NCBI GenBank assembly: GCA_001028815.1
Contig: LDJB01000001.1
Span: 825,634 to 889,633, forward strand
Direction of reading: 5' to 3'
Source of the DNA: Peptococcaceae bacterium 1109
Lineage (GTDB): Bacteria; Bacillota; Limnochordia; Darwinibacteriales; Darwinibacteriaceae
Length of the DNA stretch: 64,000 nucleotides
The notes under the pieces are model-generated. The model was not told the DNA's origin. It saw only the letters and a program-made list of their open reading frames with translations, and ran no database searches. The position numbers were made by a program, and so were the translations under genes. Each line of letters begins with the position of its first letter. The first letter of the stretch is position 1. This document shows, piece after piece, positions 8,550 to 17,238 of this stretch.

Positions 8550-9332
8550 TTACCTGCCTTGGGAGTAATGGTCCCCAATTAAGTTAAATCCCAGTACGGT
8601 CCCGGCAATGAGGATCCCAGGGGCAAGGATCGCCCACGGTGCCAGCCCTGCAAAAGACTGTGCCTCCCGGAGCATCCGCCCCCAGCTTGGGTCGGGTGGT
8701 TGAATACCTACGCCCAGGTAACTCAGGGACGCTTCAGCCAAAATCGCGCCTGCCAAACTCACCGCACCTTGCACCGCGAGGACCGGCCCTGCATTGGGGA
8801 TAATATGGCGAAACAAGATGCGAGGTTCGGAAGCGCCTAGGGCCCGGGCAGCTTCAACAAAAGGTTCAGTCTTGATCTTGAGGATTTGATTCCGTGCGAG
8901 GCGCATAAAGATGGGTACATTTCCCAGGGCAACAGCGATCAAGACCGCTTGGCTGCCCGGGCCAAGGACCGTTACCGCCAAGAGCGCAACCAAGATCGTG
9001 GGAAAGGCATACATGCCATCCGCGCCCCGCATCAAGATTTCATCAATACTTCTGCCGAAAAAGCCTGATGCGGCACCGAGGAGCGTACCGATGCTGCCGC
9101 CGACTAAGACCCCCAAGCCACCCACTAGCAGGGACCACCGGCCGCCCACCGCGAGGCGGCTGAAAACATCGCGCCCTAGGTTATCTGTACCCAGCCAATG
9201 CCCTGCAGAGGGAGGTTGAAATCTCTCCAGCACAGCGATTTTCTCTGGATCATGGGGAGTGTAGATAAACCCGCTTACAGCGAACAGCAGGATCACACTG
9301 ATCAGTATTAGGCCAACTCTTGTATGCTTCAA
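8550..9332 (-). CDS. Peptide/nickel-type ABC transporter permease (DppC family)
   Basis: A 260-residue inner-membrane permease with the N-terminal anchor and PHDPEKIAVLERFQPPSAGHWLGTDNLGRDVFSR region of DppC/OppC proteins, broken here only for description: the key block is HWLGTDNLGRDVFSR. The EAA loop is FVEAARALGASEPRILFRH. It starts at a TTG at 9332 with AGGAGGTG 7 bases upstream. It forms the membrane channel together with the DppB-like protein encoded 11 bases upstream. No DppD/DppF ATPase genes are nearby. Confidence 0.9.
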   Translation of the reverse strand: MKHTRVGLILISVILLFAVSGFIYTPHDPEKIAVLERFQPPSAGHWLGTDNLGRDVFSRLAVGGRWSLLVGGLGVLVGGSIGTLLGAASGFFGRSIDEILMRGADGMYAFPTILVALLAVTVLGPGSQAVLIAVALGNVPIFMRLARNQILKIKTEPFVEAARALGASEPRILFRHIIPNAGPVLAVQGAVSLAGAILAEASLSYLGVGIQPPDPSWGRMLREAQSFAGLAPWAILAPGILIAGTVLGFNLIGDHYSQGR

Positions 9333-9343
9333 TCCCTCACCTC

Positions 9344-10273
9344 CTATTCAAACCGCACCCGCGGATCGAGGGCCAGTAAGACAAAGTCCATGATCAAATT
9401 CGTGAGCAGGACTGCCACAGCCACTAGCACTATTACGGACTGCACCAGGGGAAGATCCCGCTGCAGCACCCCAGCAAGGAGCAGCTGGCCAAGGCCTGGG
9501 AGGCCGAAGACCTGTTCCACTACGATGGTGCCAGCGAGCAGCTGGACGAGCTGGATACCTGCGGTGGTGGCCACACCGATAGCACCGTTTATGAAAGCAT
9601 GCTTGAATAGGACAGTAGCCCAAGGCAACCCCTTGGCTTTTGCGGTGCGGATGTAATCAGAATTGAGGACGCCCCCAAGGCCGACTTGCACCATGTTGGT
9701 GAGCACAGCAGAGCGCGGCAGGGCAAGAGTGACAATGGGCAGGATCAAGCTTTGCCAGTTAGAGTAACCCCCTGCAGGCAAGAGGCGCAGCTTAACCGCG
9801 AAGAGCTGGATGAGCAAAATGCCCACCCAAAACTGGGGCACAGCCATACCAAGCTGGGAAAGGACCCGCATCCCCTTTCCCCACCAGCGGTTGCTATAGG
9901 CCGCGCTGAAGACGCCCGTGATTACAGCAGTGGCCAAGGCCAGGAGCACTGCCCACATCGCGAGGTTCAGCGTAATGGGCAGCGCCTGCACCACAAGGTC
10001 CTTCACAGGAATGTTGTACCTAAGAGACTCTCCCAAGTCCCCCTGGATGAAGTTAACCAGCCACTGCCCAAAGCGGACAGGGGCTGGTTTGTCTAATCCT
10101 AACTGGAGACGGAGGGCGGCGAGGGCTTCATGGGAACCTTCCGTACCCAGGATAAGCTGGGCGGGGTCACCAGGTAGAACCTGCAGAGCCACAAAGCTCA
10201 TCAAACTAACCAAAAAGACGACAGCAACAAAGCTCACAGCCTTCCTGAGGATATACGCTCCCACAACCTTCAC
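9344..10273 (-). CDS. Peptide/nickel-type ABC transporter permease (DppB family)
   Basis: A 309-residue DppB/OppB-type permease with six predicted membrane spans. The N-terminal block SFVALQVLPGDPAQLILG and the EAA loop SDYIRTAKAKGLPWATVLFK are characteristic. It pairs with the DppC-like subunit and receives substrate from the binding protein encoded 18 bases upstream. The GTG start at 10273 has a weak GAAGGT; a second GTG three codons on is also possible. Confidence 0.9.
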   Translation of the reverse strand: MKVVGAYILRKAVSFVAVVFLVSLMSFVALQVLPGDPAQLILGTEGSHEALAALRLQLGLDKPAPVRFGQWLVNFIQGDLGESLRYNIPVKDLVVQALPITLNLAMWAVLLALATAVITGVFSAAYSNRWWGKGMRVLSQLGMAVPQFWVGILLIQLFAVKLRLLPAGGYSNWQSLILPIVTLALPRSAVLTNMVQVGLGGVLNSDYIRTAKAKGLPWATVLFKHAFINGAIGVATTAGIQLVQLLAGTIVVEQVFGLPGLGQLLLAGVLQRDLPLVQSVIVLVAVAVLLTNLIMDFVLLALDPRVRFE

Positions 10274-10291
10274 ACCTTCACTGGAGAAACT

Positions 10292-11767
10292 CTACTCATA
10301 CAGCCTTGCTGCATCAACCACATAGATGGGATAGTGCTCCCAGCCTTGGATTTCCCCCCGCATGGCAGCGAGCTGTTCTGGATCCATGACAAACACTCCA
10401 GCTACTTCACGGGCAAGGATCTCCTGGGCCAGGTGGTAGACAGCCACCCGCTCACTGCCTTGCAGCACCAATCCCTGTTCAATCAACTGGTCAAACTCTG
10501 GCGATGAGAAGTTAAAGAAGTTGCGGCTGTTTCCTGAGGTATACCGCACTAAAATGGCATGGGGGTCGAGCCGCCCTGCCAGGCCAACGATGGACACATC
10601 ATAGTCTCGCTGCGCGTAAACCTTCTCCAGCCACGTTCCCCATTCTACCAGCTGGATATCAACGTCTATCCCGATGGCCTCCCACTGCTGGGCCGCGATC
10701 TCCCCAGTCTGGACATGCAGTGGATAATCTGAGGGCAAGGTCAATGTGAGCTTAAGATTGCTCACTCCAGCTTCCCGCAAAAGCTCACGGGCCAGAGCCG
10801 GATCGTAGGGATTCACTTCCTGCAGCTTTCCGTTGAAGAAGGCAGGCATTGCGGGGCTGAGCCCACTGTAGAGCGGCTGGGCAAACCCCCAGGCGGCCCC
10901 GAACATAATCTCTTCCCTGTTGACAGCCATGGCTAGGGCCTTGCGCACCCGCACATCGTTAAAGGGCGGCCGTTGGTTGTTAATGGCCAAGATCTGCACC
11001 AAGTTCATGGGCCCTGCTACCACCTTGATTCGAGAGTCGTTGGCCACCTGATGGTAAACAGAAGCTTCCATACGGGGAATAAGGTCTACATTGCCGCTCA
11101 AGAGATTGAGCACCGCGCTGTACTCATCGGGAATGATGCGGAACACGACCTCATCGTAGTACGGGGCCTTTTCACCCCAATACTCGTTGAAGCGCTCGAG
11201 CCTCACATACTGATTGGGCCGCCATTCCGCAAGCTTGTAGGGGCCAGTGCCGATGGGTTTGGCCGCTAGCCCTTCCGCACCCTTGGGATAGATCGCGGCA
11301 TTGACTTCCGCCAAGGTATATAGAAACGCTGCGTTTGGCTGACTGAGGCGCACCACAACCGTACTGCCTTCACCTTCCACCGCTTCCACCAGGGCGAAGT
11401 CGTTCCACCGAGCCGACACTTCCGCATCCCGTGCCCTGTTCAAGGCGTTTACCACGTCTTCCGCGGTCACCTTCGCACCGTTGTGGAAGAAGGCGTCCCG
11501 GAGAGTAAACGTATACGTTTTCTGATCTGGGCTCACATCCCAGTCAGTGGCAAGGGCACCTACTAAGCTGCCATCTGGCGCAGCTTTGACCAATCCCTCA
11601 TAGATGTTAAAGGCTATCTCCACAGTGGCAGCAGCCACTGTCTTGGTGGGATCAAAGGTATCTGGATCCGCGGATACAGCCACGTTCAGTGCCGCACTAA
11701 AGGCACTGCTACTGCCCGCGAGAGTGAGCAACAAAACCAGGGCAGCTAGACCTAATCTCAGTTTCAT
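10292..11767 (-). CDS. Extracytoplasmic solute-binding protein, family 5 (DppA/OppA)
   Basis: A 491-residue family 5 binding protein for peptides, nickel chelates, sugars or similar ligands. Domain marks are LNVAVSADPDTFDPTKT after the signal peptide, AFNIYEGLVKAAPDGS, and IGTGPYKLAEWRPNQYVRL. The signal peptide ends in SSSAFSA and has no lipobox cysteine, unlike most Firmicute binding proteins, which suggests a periplasm. The ATG overlaps the TetR stop by four bases (ATGA) with AGGAAAGGAG before it. The ligand cannot be read from sequence. Confidence 0.9.
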   Translation of the reverse strand: MKLRLGLAALVLLLTLAGSSSAFSAALNVAVSADPDTFDPTKTVAAATVEIAFNIYEGLVKAAPDGSLVGALATDWDVSPDQKTYTFTLRDAFFHNGAKVTAEDVVNALNRARDAEVSARWNDFALVEAVEGEGSTVVVRLSQPNAAFLYTLAEVNAAIYPKGAEGLAAKPIGTGPYKLAEWRPNQYVRLERFNEYWGEKAPYYDEVVFRIIPDEYSAVLNLLSGNVDLIPRMEASVYHQVANDSRIKVVAGPMNLVQILAINNQRPPFNDVRVRKALAMAVNREEIMFGAAWGFAQPLYSGLSPAMPAFFNGKLQEVNPYDPALARELLREAGVSNLKLTLTLPSDYPLHVQTGEIAAQQWEAIGIDVDIQLVEWGTWLEKVYAQRDYDVSIVGLAGRLDPHAILVRYTSGNSRNFFNFSSPEFDQLIEQGLVLQGSERVAVYHLAQEILAREVAGVFVMDPEQLAAMRGEIQGWEHYPIYVVDAARLYE

Positions 11768-12369
11768 AACGGTTCTCCTTTCCTAGCTCTCAGCCCATAT
11801 TTCAAAACATCAAGGACGCAGCACAGGAATGTGCTATCTACTTTCTCCCCGAACTGATCGATGAGAGCTTTACCCACCGCGTGGTACACGAAGAACACCG
11901 CTTCTGGATCAAGCTCACCGTTTACAACACCGCTTTCCATGGCATCTTGGAGAAAAGCCCGGAAGTCGCTGGCCCGGGATGCCCGTACTTGATCAATCGT
12001 CTTATCTAGATGCTGGCCACGGCTTTCCCAGAACTTGTTGGCCACTTTGTGCAGCGCGGGATGCTCTAGGGCAAAGCGAAGAGACTCGCGGTAATACGCC
12101 TCCAGGACTTGAAAAATGTCGCCAGGAACAGCATAGGCACGCTCAACGTACCGCCGTTTCTCTGCATAAGCAAGTTCTACGATGTAAAGGTACAGGTCAA
12201 GTTTATCTTCGAAGTATTGATACATACTGCCCTTCGCGATGCCGCAGTTTTCCACTATCTTGCTCAGGGAAGCACGCTCAAAGGTGTTCTCACCGAACTC
12301 TCTGATCGCTTGTGCTTCGATTGCTTCCCGCTTCTCTGGGGGCAGGTTAAAAAAGGTCGGTTTGGGCAC
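11764..12369 (-). CDS. TetR/AcrR-family transcriptional regulator
   Basis: A 201-residue regulator. The N-terminal helix-turn-helix is IREFGENTFERASLSKIVEN followed by CGIAKGSMYQYFEDKLDLYLY, residues 23-63, typical of TetR repressors; the C-terminal part is the ligand-binding helical domain. It starts at GTG 12369 with GGAGTG as ribosome binding site and is the first gene of the minus-strand operon that runs to 3905. A palindrome and a promoter lie just upstream, so autoregulation of the whole operon is likely. Confidence 0.92.
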   Translation of the reverse strand: MPKPTFFNLPPEKREAIEAQAIREFGENTFERASLSKIVENCGIAKGSMYQYFEDKLDLYLYIVELAYAEKRRYVERAYAVPGDIFQVLEAYYRESLRFALEHPALHKVANKFWESRGQHLDKTIDQVRASRASDFRAFLQDAMESGVVNGELDPEAVFFVYHAVGKALIDQFGEKVDSTFLCCVLDVLKYGLRARKGEPL

Positions 12370-12384
12370 CGTATCACTCCTCTA

Positions 12385-12402
12385 TGTGACCACCCAGTCA
12401 TA
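12385..12402. promoter_or_regulatory. Probable TetR operator
   Basis: The palindrome TGAC-CACCCA-GTCA (12387-12400) lies between the -10 box and the start of the tetR gene. TGAC..GTCA half-sites are common for TetR-family repressors. Binding here would block transcription of the operon. Confidence 0.5.
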
Positions 12403-12413
12403 TCTGCACAAAA

Positions 12414-12442
12414 AGTATACCATGCTGCCCTGCCTGGGGCAA
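12414..12442 (-). promoter_or_regulatory. Promoter of the tetR-led operon
   Basis: On the minus strand TTGCCC (12442-12437) is followed after 17 bases by TATACT (12419-12414). The spacing is ideal for the vegetative sigma factor. The same stretch contains hairpin-forming sequence and a TTTTT run on the minus strand (12412-12408) that could also terminate the chromate transporter transcript. Confidence 0.55.
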
Positions 12443-12476
12443 GGCAAAACATGGTAAACGGATTGGCAACAAAATG

Positions 12477-13016
12477 CTAGCGGAACAAGAAGATGCCGGC
12501 GATCCCGCAGAGGATAATCATCTTGAAGGGGTCGATCTTCTTGATGTACACGGCTAGGAACACCACAGCAGCCATGATCAACCCGGTGAAGTTGATATTG
12601 CCAGCGCCATGCGCGGTTAGGACCGTCGCGCCTAAGGTCAAAGCTACAGATATAATGAGGCCGGCAACTGCAGGCCGAATCCCTTTGAATACCGCCACCA
12701 CCGGGGGGCTGTCCTTGTAGCGCTCCCACACCCTGCTGATGAGGAGAATGCCGATGAGAGACGGAAGCACCACCGCACCCGTTGCAACTACTCCGCCCAG
12801 GAAACTTGCGGAACGAAAGCCCACAAAGGTGGCAGCATTGACCGCGATGGGCCCGGGAGTCATCTCTGCGATGGCCACGATATCAACAAACTCCTCCAGG
12901 GTTAGCCAGCCGTGTTCTACAATCTCCCGCTGAATCAGGGCAAGCATGGCATATCCGCCGCCTACTGTGAACAACCCGATCTTGAAAAAGGACAAAAACA
13001 GCTCCAGGATAATCAC
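12477..13016 (-). CDS. Chromate transporter half (CHR domain), second subunit
   Basis: A 179-residue single CHR-domain membrane protein. FKIGLFTVGGGYAML and MTPGPIAVNAATFVGFR are the signature blocks of ChrA proteins. Single-domain pairs act together as a chromate/anion exporter; in Firmicutes their natural substrate is often unproven. The GTG at 13016 overlaps the stop of the first subunit (GTGA), so the longer frame that begins at 13130 is not used. The pair should have opposite membrane orientation, as known for short CHR pairs. Confidence 0.87.
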   Translation of the reverse strand: MIILELFLSFFKIGLFTVGGGYAMLALIQREIVEHGWLTLEEFVDIVAIAEMTPGPIAVNAATFVGFRSASFLGGVVATGAVVLPSLIGILLISRVWERYKDSPPVVAVFKGIRPAVAGLIISVALTLGATVLTAHGAGNINFTGLIMAAVVFLAVYIKKIDPFKMIILCGIAGIFLFR

Positions 13017-13567
13017 TGTGCCTGCGCCCCTTTCACCCTGTACTGCCCATAGCCTACCAATCCAGCCAGGATAATAATGAAGATAATATTGACATACCCG
13101 CTGATACTGAGGAGAAAGGCACCGAGGCACACCCAGAAGGCAAACCGGCTGGTAACAGCCGTTCTGCCTACACGTACTGCAGCCACTGCCAGTAGTCCCA
13201 CAACCGCAGAGCGGATCCCTTCAAAGGCCGCGGCGATGATGGCGTTCCCCTTGATCTGGTTGAAAAACAGGGCAATGAGGGTGATGATGACAAGGGAGGG
13301 TAAAACAACTCCCACTAACGCGGTGACTGCTCCCCAGAAGCCGTGCAGACGATTACCTAAGAAAATCGCTGTGTTGGCGGCGATCACCCCCGGAACCGAC
13401 TGGGCCATAGCATAGATGTCCAAGATTTCATCCCGGTCAGTCCAGCCGTGCCGCTCAATCACCTCACGCTCGATCATGGGAAGCATGGCCAAGCCACCGC
13501 CAAACGTGAACAAGCCGATGCGGAAAAACGCTGTGAAAAGCTGCCAAAGCTCCTTACGCTTCTGCAT
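13013..13567 (-). CDS. Chromate transporter half (CHR domain), first subunit
   Basis: A 184-residue CHR-domain protein with FRIGLFTFGGGLAMLPMIE and QSVPGVIAANTAIFLGNR. It is the partner of the next gene and translationally coupled to it by a four-base overlap. The ATG at 13567 follows GAGGTGG at a spacing of six; a TTG two codons upstream is the longer alternative. The gene is divergent from the HD-GYP gene. Confidence 0.87.
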   Translation of the reverse strand: MQKRKELWQLFTAFFRIGLFTFGGGLAMLPMIEREVIERHGWTDRDEILDIYAMAQSVPGVIAANTAIFLGNRLHGFWGAVTALVGVVLPSLVIITLIALFFNQIKGNAIIAAAFEGIRSAVVGLLAVAAVRVGRTAVTSRFAFWVCLGAFLLSISGYVNIIFIIILAGLVGYGQYRVKGAQAQ

Positions 13568-13614
13568 TTGCAACCACCTCTCTTACTTCGATGCAGCCAA
13601 CGTTTTGTATTCTA

Positions 13615-13623
13615 TGTTATAAT
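13615..13623 (+). promoter_or_regulatory. Extended -10 promoter of the HD-GYP gene
   Basis: TG-T-TATAAT at 13615-13623 is a perfect extended -10 element; no good -35 is visible, which extended -10 promoters do not need. Transcription would begin near 13630, about 45 bases before the start codon. Confidence 0.6.
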
Positions 13624-13673
13624 GAAGAAGTCCTGCACTTAGGAAATAACTGCTAATTGGGAGGGTGGATATT

Positions 13674-14864
13674 ATGAGCCTGACGATCAAAGCAGATGTA
13701 ACAAAAACCCTCAGCGCAGTGGCTGCCGCGTGCGACCTAGTCGATCGGCGCCTGCAAAACCACGGTGAGCGTGTTGCCTATATAGCCCAAGAGATCGGAT
13801 CCCACATAGGCCTGGACAAGGAGCGCCTGAACCTTCTCACCCTCAGCTCTCTTGTCCACGACATCGGTATCGTAACCACCAGGGAGAAACTGGAGCTGGC
13901 AGATTTTAACCCCGATAGTGCAATTGTCTCCCGCCATGCGAAGCGGGGATACGATTTGCTGATGACGACCCGCTATCTCCAAGCTCTTGCCCAGCCAGTC
14001 CTGGAGCATCACGAGCATTACAGAGAAGACCTTGACCTGATCCCAGCGATCATCTTTGTCGCAGATAGGGTGGAGCTGCTTCTCCACCGAGATGAGTACT
14101 ATCTCTGGCAGACAGATAGGGTGGTCCAGCGCGTTCGGGACCACATAGGAACCATCTTCCACCCAGAAGTGGTAGAATGCTTCGCTGATCTGGCCCAAAA
14201 GCCCAGCCTGTGGTTGGATCTGCAGACAGGCAACTATGTGAAAGCTATCCGAGACAATCCAGATATGATGCATGTCCTCAGCATGGAAGAACTGGAAGAC
14301 ATTGCGGAGCTCTTTGCTACCATCGTTGACAGCAAGAGCCCCTTTACAGCGACACACTCTTCCGGGCTGGCAGCAAAAGCGGCCATCATGGCGGAGAAGC
14401 TAGGCATGGAGCCCCTCAAAGTCAGGCAGATGCGCCTGGCTGCCCTCCTCCACGACATCGGAAAACTGGCTGTCCCAGAGGAAATCCTTGTCGCGCCCAG
14501 GAAACTTACCAGGGAAGAATTCGCGGTGATGCAGCAGCACACCTACCATACCTACTACCTCATTGGGATGCTCGGCGATGGCCTCGAGTCCATCCAGCGG
14601 TGGGCAGCTTATCACCATGAGCGCTTAGATGGCAGCGGCTACCCCTTTGGCTTAACCGGAGATCAGCTAGACATGGAATGCCGCCTCATGGCTGTCCTTG
14701 ATGTCTTTCAGGCCCTTACCGAAGACCGCCCCTACCGTTCTCCCCTTTCCCTCGAAGAGACGGGAGCTATCCTTCGGAAGGAAGTGCAAGCTGGCCATCT
14801 CGATGGAGATTTGGTTGACCTGATTATGAAACACGGAGAAGAACTGATAAACCCCGCAAGCTGA
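13674..14864 (+). CDS. Tandem HD / HD-GYP domain phosphodiesterase
   Basis: A 396-residue protein with two HD domains. The first (about residues 30-170) has GERVAYIAQEIG, LSSLVHDIGIV and LEHHEHYRED but lacks the GYP element. The second (about 215-390) is a full HD-GYP domain: LAALLHDIGKLAVPEEIL, MQQHTYHTYYLIGML and YHHERLDGSGYPFGL. HD-GYP proteins hydrolyse cyclic di-GMP, controlling motility, biofilm and sporulation decisions. There is no receiver or membrane domain, so it is cytosolic and the first HD may be regulatory. GGGAGGGTGG precedes the ATG; the GTG three codons upstream overlaps that site. Confidence 0.88.
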   Translation: MSLTIKADVTKTLSAVAAACDLVDRRLQNHGERVAYIAQEIGSHIGLDKERLNLLTLSSLVHDIGIVTTREKLELADFNPDSAIVSRHAKRGYDLLMTTRYLQALAQPVLEHHEHYREDLDLIPAIIFVADRVELLLHRDEYYLWQTDRVVQRVRDHIGTIFHPEVVECFADLAQKPSLWLDLQTGNYVKAIRDNPDMMHVLSMEELEDIAELFATIVDSKSPFTATHSSGLAAKAAIMAEKLGMEPLKVRQMRLAALLHDIGKLAVPEEILVAPRKLTREEFAVMQQHTYHTYYLIGMLGDGLESIQRWAAYHHERLDGSGYPFGLTGDQLDMECRLMAVLDVFQALTEDRPYRSPLSLEETGAILRKEVQAGHLDGDLVDLIMKHGEELINPAS

Positions 14865-14880
14865 GCCTGCGGGGTTTTCC
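14850..14880. terminator. Terminator between convergent genes
   Basis: AACCCCGCA / TGCGGGGTT stem (14850-14858 and 14868-14876) with TT tail. It overlaps the stop codon of the HD-GYP gene and faces the end of the phosphohexomutase gene. Confidence 0.8.
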
Positions 14881-14882
14881 CA

Positions 14883-16586
14883 TTAAGCTTTCTTGAGCCC
14901 CTTCTGCACTAACGCATCAAAGGCCCCTTCCAGGACTTTTAGACGCTCGCGGGCGTCCGCGAGTGAACCAGCCCTCACCCCTAGATACAGCTTCATCTTT
15001 GGTTCTGTACCCGAGGGCCGGATCGTTACCTTGCTCCCCTGATCGGTAAGCCACTGGATGACATCTTCCTGGGGAAGGGTTATGGGGGCGCTGGTGCCCT
15101 GTGCCAGGTCCAGTTCAACGCTTCTGCCGTAGTCACGGACCACTGTGACCACCTCTCCCCCGATCTCCCGGAGAGGCTCCTTACGGAGCTGAGCAATAAA
15201 CTCTTTCGCTAGCTGAGCTTCTACGGTACCGGAAAAGGCGTAGGATCGCAGGCCTTCAACGTAGTAGCCGTGTTCCTCCATGAGCTCCTCCAGCCTTTGC
15301 ACAAGCGTTTTTCCCTGCTCCTTGTAGTAAGCGGCCATCTTGGCCACTAACACGCTGGTGAGTACCGCATCTTTGTCTCTAACCGCTGTGCCAGCCAAGT
15401 AACCGTAGCTTTCTTCAAAACCAAAGACAAAGTGCTTGCCTTGGGCGGGCAGTTCGTCAATGAGATCGCCGATATACTTGAACCCTGTTAAGGTGTTCAT
15501 CACATCCACGTTGTACTTCCGAGCAATGGGCAAGACCATCTCAGTGGTAACAATCGTCTTAACCACCACCGCACCTGCCAGGTCCACAGGATCCATGTGG
15601 GCCAGGAGGAAATCAGCCAAGAGCACCCCCACCTGGTTGCCGTTCAGGAGGTGCCACCCCTCTTCATGCCACACCGCCACCCCCACCCGGTCTGAATCAG
15701 GGTCTGTGGCGAGAATCAAATCGCATGGCTCCCCTTTCGCTAGGTCCATGCTGAGCTCAAAAGCTCCCCTTTCCTCAGGATTGGGAAGGGCGACCGTGGG
15801 GAATCTGCCATCTGGTACCATTTGTGCCCCTGCGGTCTTGACATCTGCAAATCCAGCCCGGGCAAGCATTTCTGGGACGTAGCGGGCACCAGTTCCGTGG
15901 AGGGGAGTGTACAACACCTTCAGTTCACCTTGGCCTACCTTGGGCATTTGGCCTAAGGACACTTCATAGTATGCAGAAATCGTATCCTCCCCTAGCTCAT
16001 GCCAAAGGGGCGATGCCTTGGGATTATCTGCGAGCTTCACATCCTCGAGGCTTAGAGCTGCCATCTGAGCGCTGATGCGAGAGGCTTCTTCTGGCAGGAG
16101 CTGCACGCCCTTGGAGTTGTACGCCTTGTAGCCGTTATATTCAGGGGGGTTGTGGCTTGCTGTGATCACCAGCCCTGCAGCGGCTCGGTGATGACGAACG
16201 GCAAAAGACAACAGGGGCGTTGGAGCGATGTCCTTAAAGATGTAAACAGGGATGCCGTTGCCCACCAAGACCTGGGCAGCTGTTTCCGCGAACTCCCGGG
16301 ACATGTTGCGGGAATCGTACGCGATAGCAACCCCTTGGGTGTGCTTTCCATCTGCGACTAAGGCGTTAGCAAGGGCTTGTGTAGCCAGGCGCACAGTATA
16401 GATGTTCATTCGATTCGTGCCCGCGCCGATCTTCCCCCGCATGCCTCCAGTACCAAACTCTAACCAGCCAAAGAATCTGTCGGCTATCTCCGCTGTATCG
16501 TCCTTTAGCTGCTTCAGTTCCCACTTTGTCTCTTCATCGATGAGCGGATCATCTAGCCATGCTTTATAGAGCGTCCGTGCATCCAC
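14883..16586 (-). CDS. pgcA: Alpha-D-phosphohexomutase (phosphoglucomutase/phosphomannomutase)
   Basis: A 567-residue cytosolic phospho-sugar mutase, the length of the Bacillus PgcA group. The phosphoserine loop is VITASHNPPEYNGYKAY near residue 140, the metal loop is ATDPDSDRVGVAV, the sugar loop is FGFEESYGYLAG, and the phosphate-binding loop near the C-terminus is IRPSGTEPKMKLYL. It interconverts glucose 1- and 6-phosphate and would link glycogen phosphorylase (23.9 kb) to glycolysis. GTG start at 16586 with GGAGGAGATGAG upstream. The PAP2 gene ends 14 bases upstream, so they may be cotranscribed. Glucose versus mannose preference is not certain. Confidence 0.9.
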   Translation of the reverse strand: MDARTLYKAWLDDPLIDEETKWELKQLKDDTAEIADRFFGWLEFGTGGMRGKIGAGTNRMNIYTVRLATQALANALVADGKHTQGVAIAYDSRNMSREFAETAAQVLVGNGIPVYIFKDIAPTPLLSFAVRHHRAAAGLVITASHNPPEYNGYKAYNSKGVQLLPEEASRISAQMAALSLEDVKLADNPKASPLWHELGEDTISAYYEVSLGQMPKVGQGELKVLYTPLHGTGARYVPEMLARAGFADVKTAGAQMVPDGRFPTVALPNPEERGAFELSMDLAKGEPCDLILATDPDSDRVGVAVWHEEGWHLLNGNQVGVLLADFLLAHMDPVDLAGAVVVKTIVTTEMVLPIARKYNVDVMNTLTGFKYIGDLIDELPAQGKHFVFGFEESYGYLAGTAVRDKDAVLTSVLVAKMAAYYKEQGKTLVQRLEELMEEHGYYVEGLRSYAFSGTVEAQLAKEFIAQLRKEPLREIGGEVVTVVRDYGRSVELDLAQGTSAPITLPQEDVIQWLTDQGSKVTIRPSGTEPKMKLYLGVRAGSLADARERLKVLEGAFDALVQKGLKKA

Positions 16587-16600
16587 AGCTCATCTCCTCC

Positions 16601-17227
16601 TCATTCCCAATCTAATACGAAGCGGGCAGTAAGATAACCAAGTCCTGCCCCAAAAACAACATTGCTTGGCCAATGGGCCTCTACAAAGATGCGGGACAAA
16701 CCCACGAGAGCGGCGGCAAGGTACGCCCACCCGGCATCCTCTGGATAGTAGTGGGCCACCACTGTAGCCGCGGCAAATGCCGATGATGTGTGCGCTGAGG
16801 GAAACGCTCCATAGTCATTGTTCATGGTGGGGCCCGTTAGGATGGGCCCCAACCCTGTCTGCGGCCGGGCCATGCCTGTTAAAGACTTCAGGCCAAGAGT
16901 CACTGCACCGTTCACCAAAAGCACGCGGCTTAAATCTCGTCCAAACTCTGAACCTAGCCCTGTCAGCCCAAGGGCCGTTCCTAAGGCCACCTGGGGGCTT
17001 CCAGCTAAGCTGAAGCCTTTCCAGATCACGCTTTCTCTAACAGGCAGTCCCCTGATTCCCTCGTACACCTCTTGATCCCAGGGAACCAGCATCATCCCTA
17101 ACGCTAGGCTCAGGTAGGCCGCGTCCTCAGGATGCAGGACGTAAGGTGCGGCCTCCACAGGTACGGAGCTCAACACCGCAACGATTGCTAACAAGGTCAC
17201 AGCATGGCGGAACGAGCTTCCCCTCAT
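16601..17227 (-). CDS. PAP2-family phosphatase, exported or membrane-bound
   Basis: A 208-residue type 2 phosphatidic acid phosphatase-like protein with an N-terminal signal (VTLLAIVAVLSSVPVEA). The three PAP2 motifs are KSLTGMARPQ, GAFPSAHTSSAFA and SRIFVEAHWPSNVV. The catalytic histidines are present, but the last motif has Asn where the charge-relay Asp usually stands. It probably removes phosphate from lipid or undecaprenyl-type substrates. The ATG at 17227 has GAAGGTG upstream; the GTG at 17236 is a longer alternative. It follows the HAD gene by about 11 bases. Confidence 0.83.
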   Translation of the reverse strand: MRGSSFRHAVTLLAIVAVLSSVPVEAAPYVLHPEDAAYLSLALGMMLVPWDQEVYEGIRGLPVRESVIWKGFSLAGSPQVALGTALGLTGLGSEFGRDLSRVLLVNGAVTLGLKSLTGMARPQTGLGPILTGPTMNNDYGAFPSAHTSSAFAAATVVAHYYPEDAGWAYLAAALVGLSRIFVEAHWPSNVVFGAGLGYLTARFVLDWE

Positions 17228-17238
17228 GGCCTTCACCT

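Noticed and set aside
12477-13130. Longer start (13130) for the second chromate transporter subunit
   Set aside because: It would overlap the first subunit by over 100 bases; the GTG at 13016 with GTGA overlap gives the proper family N-terminus.
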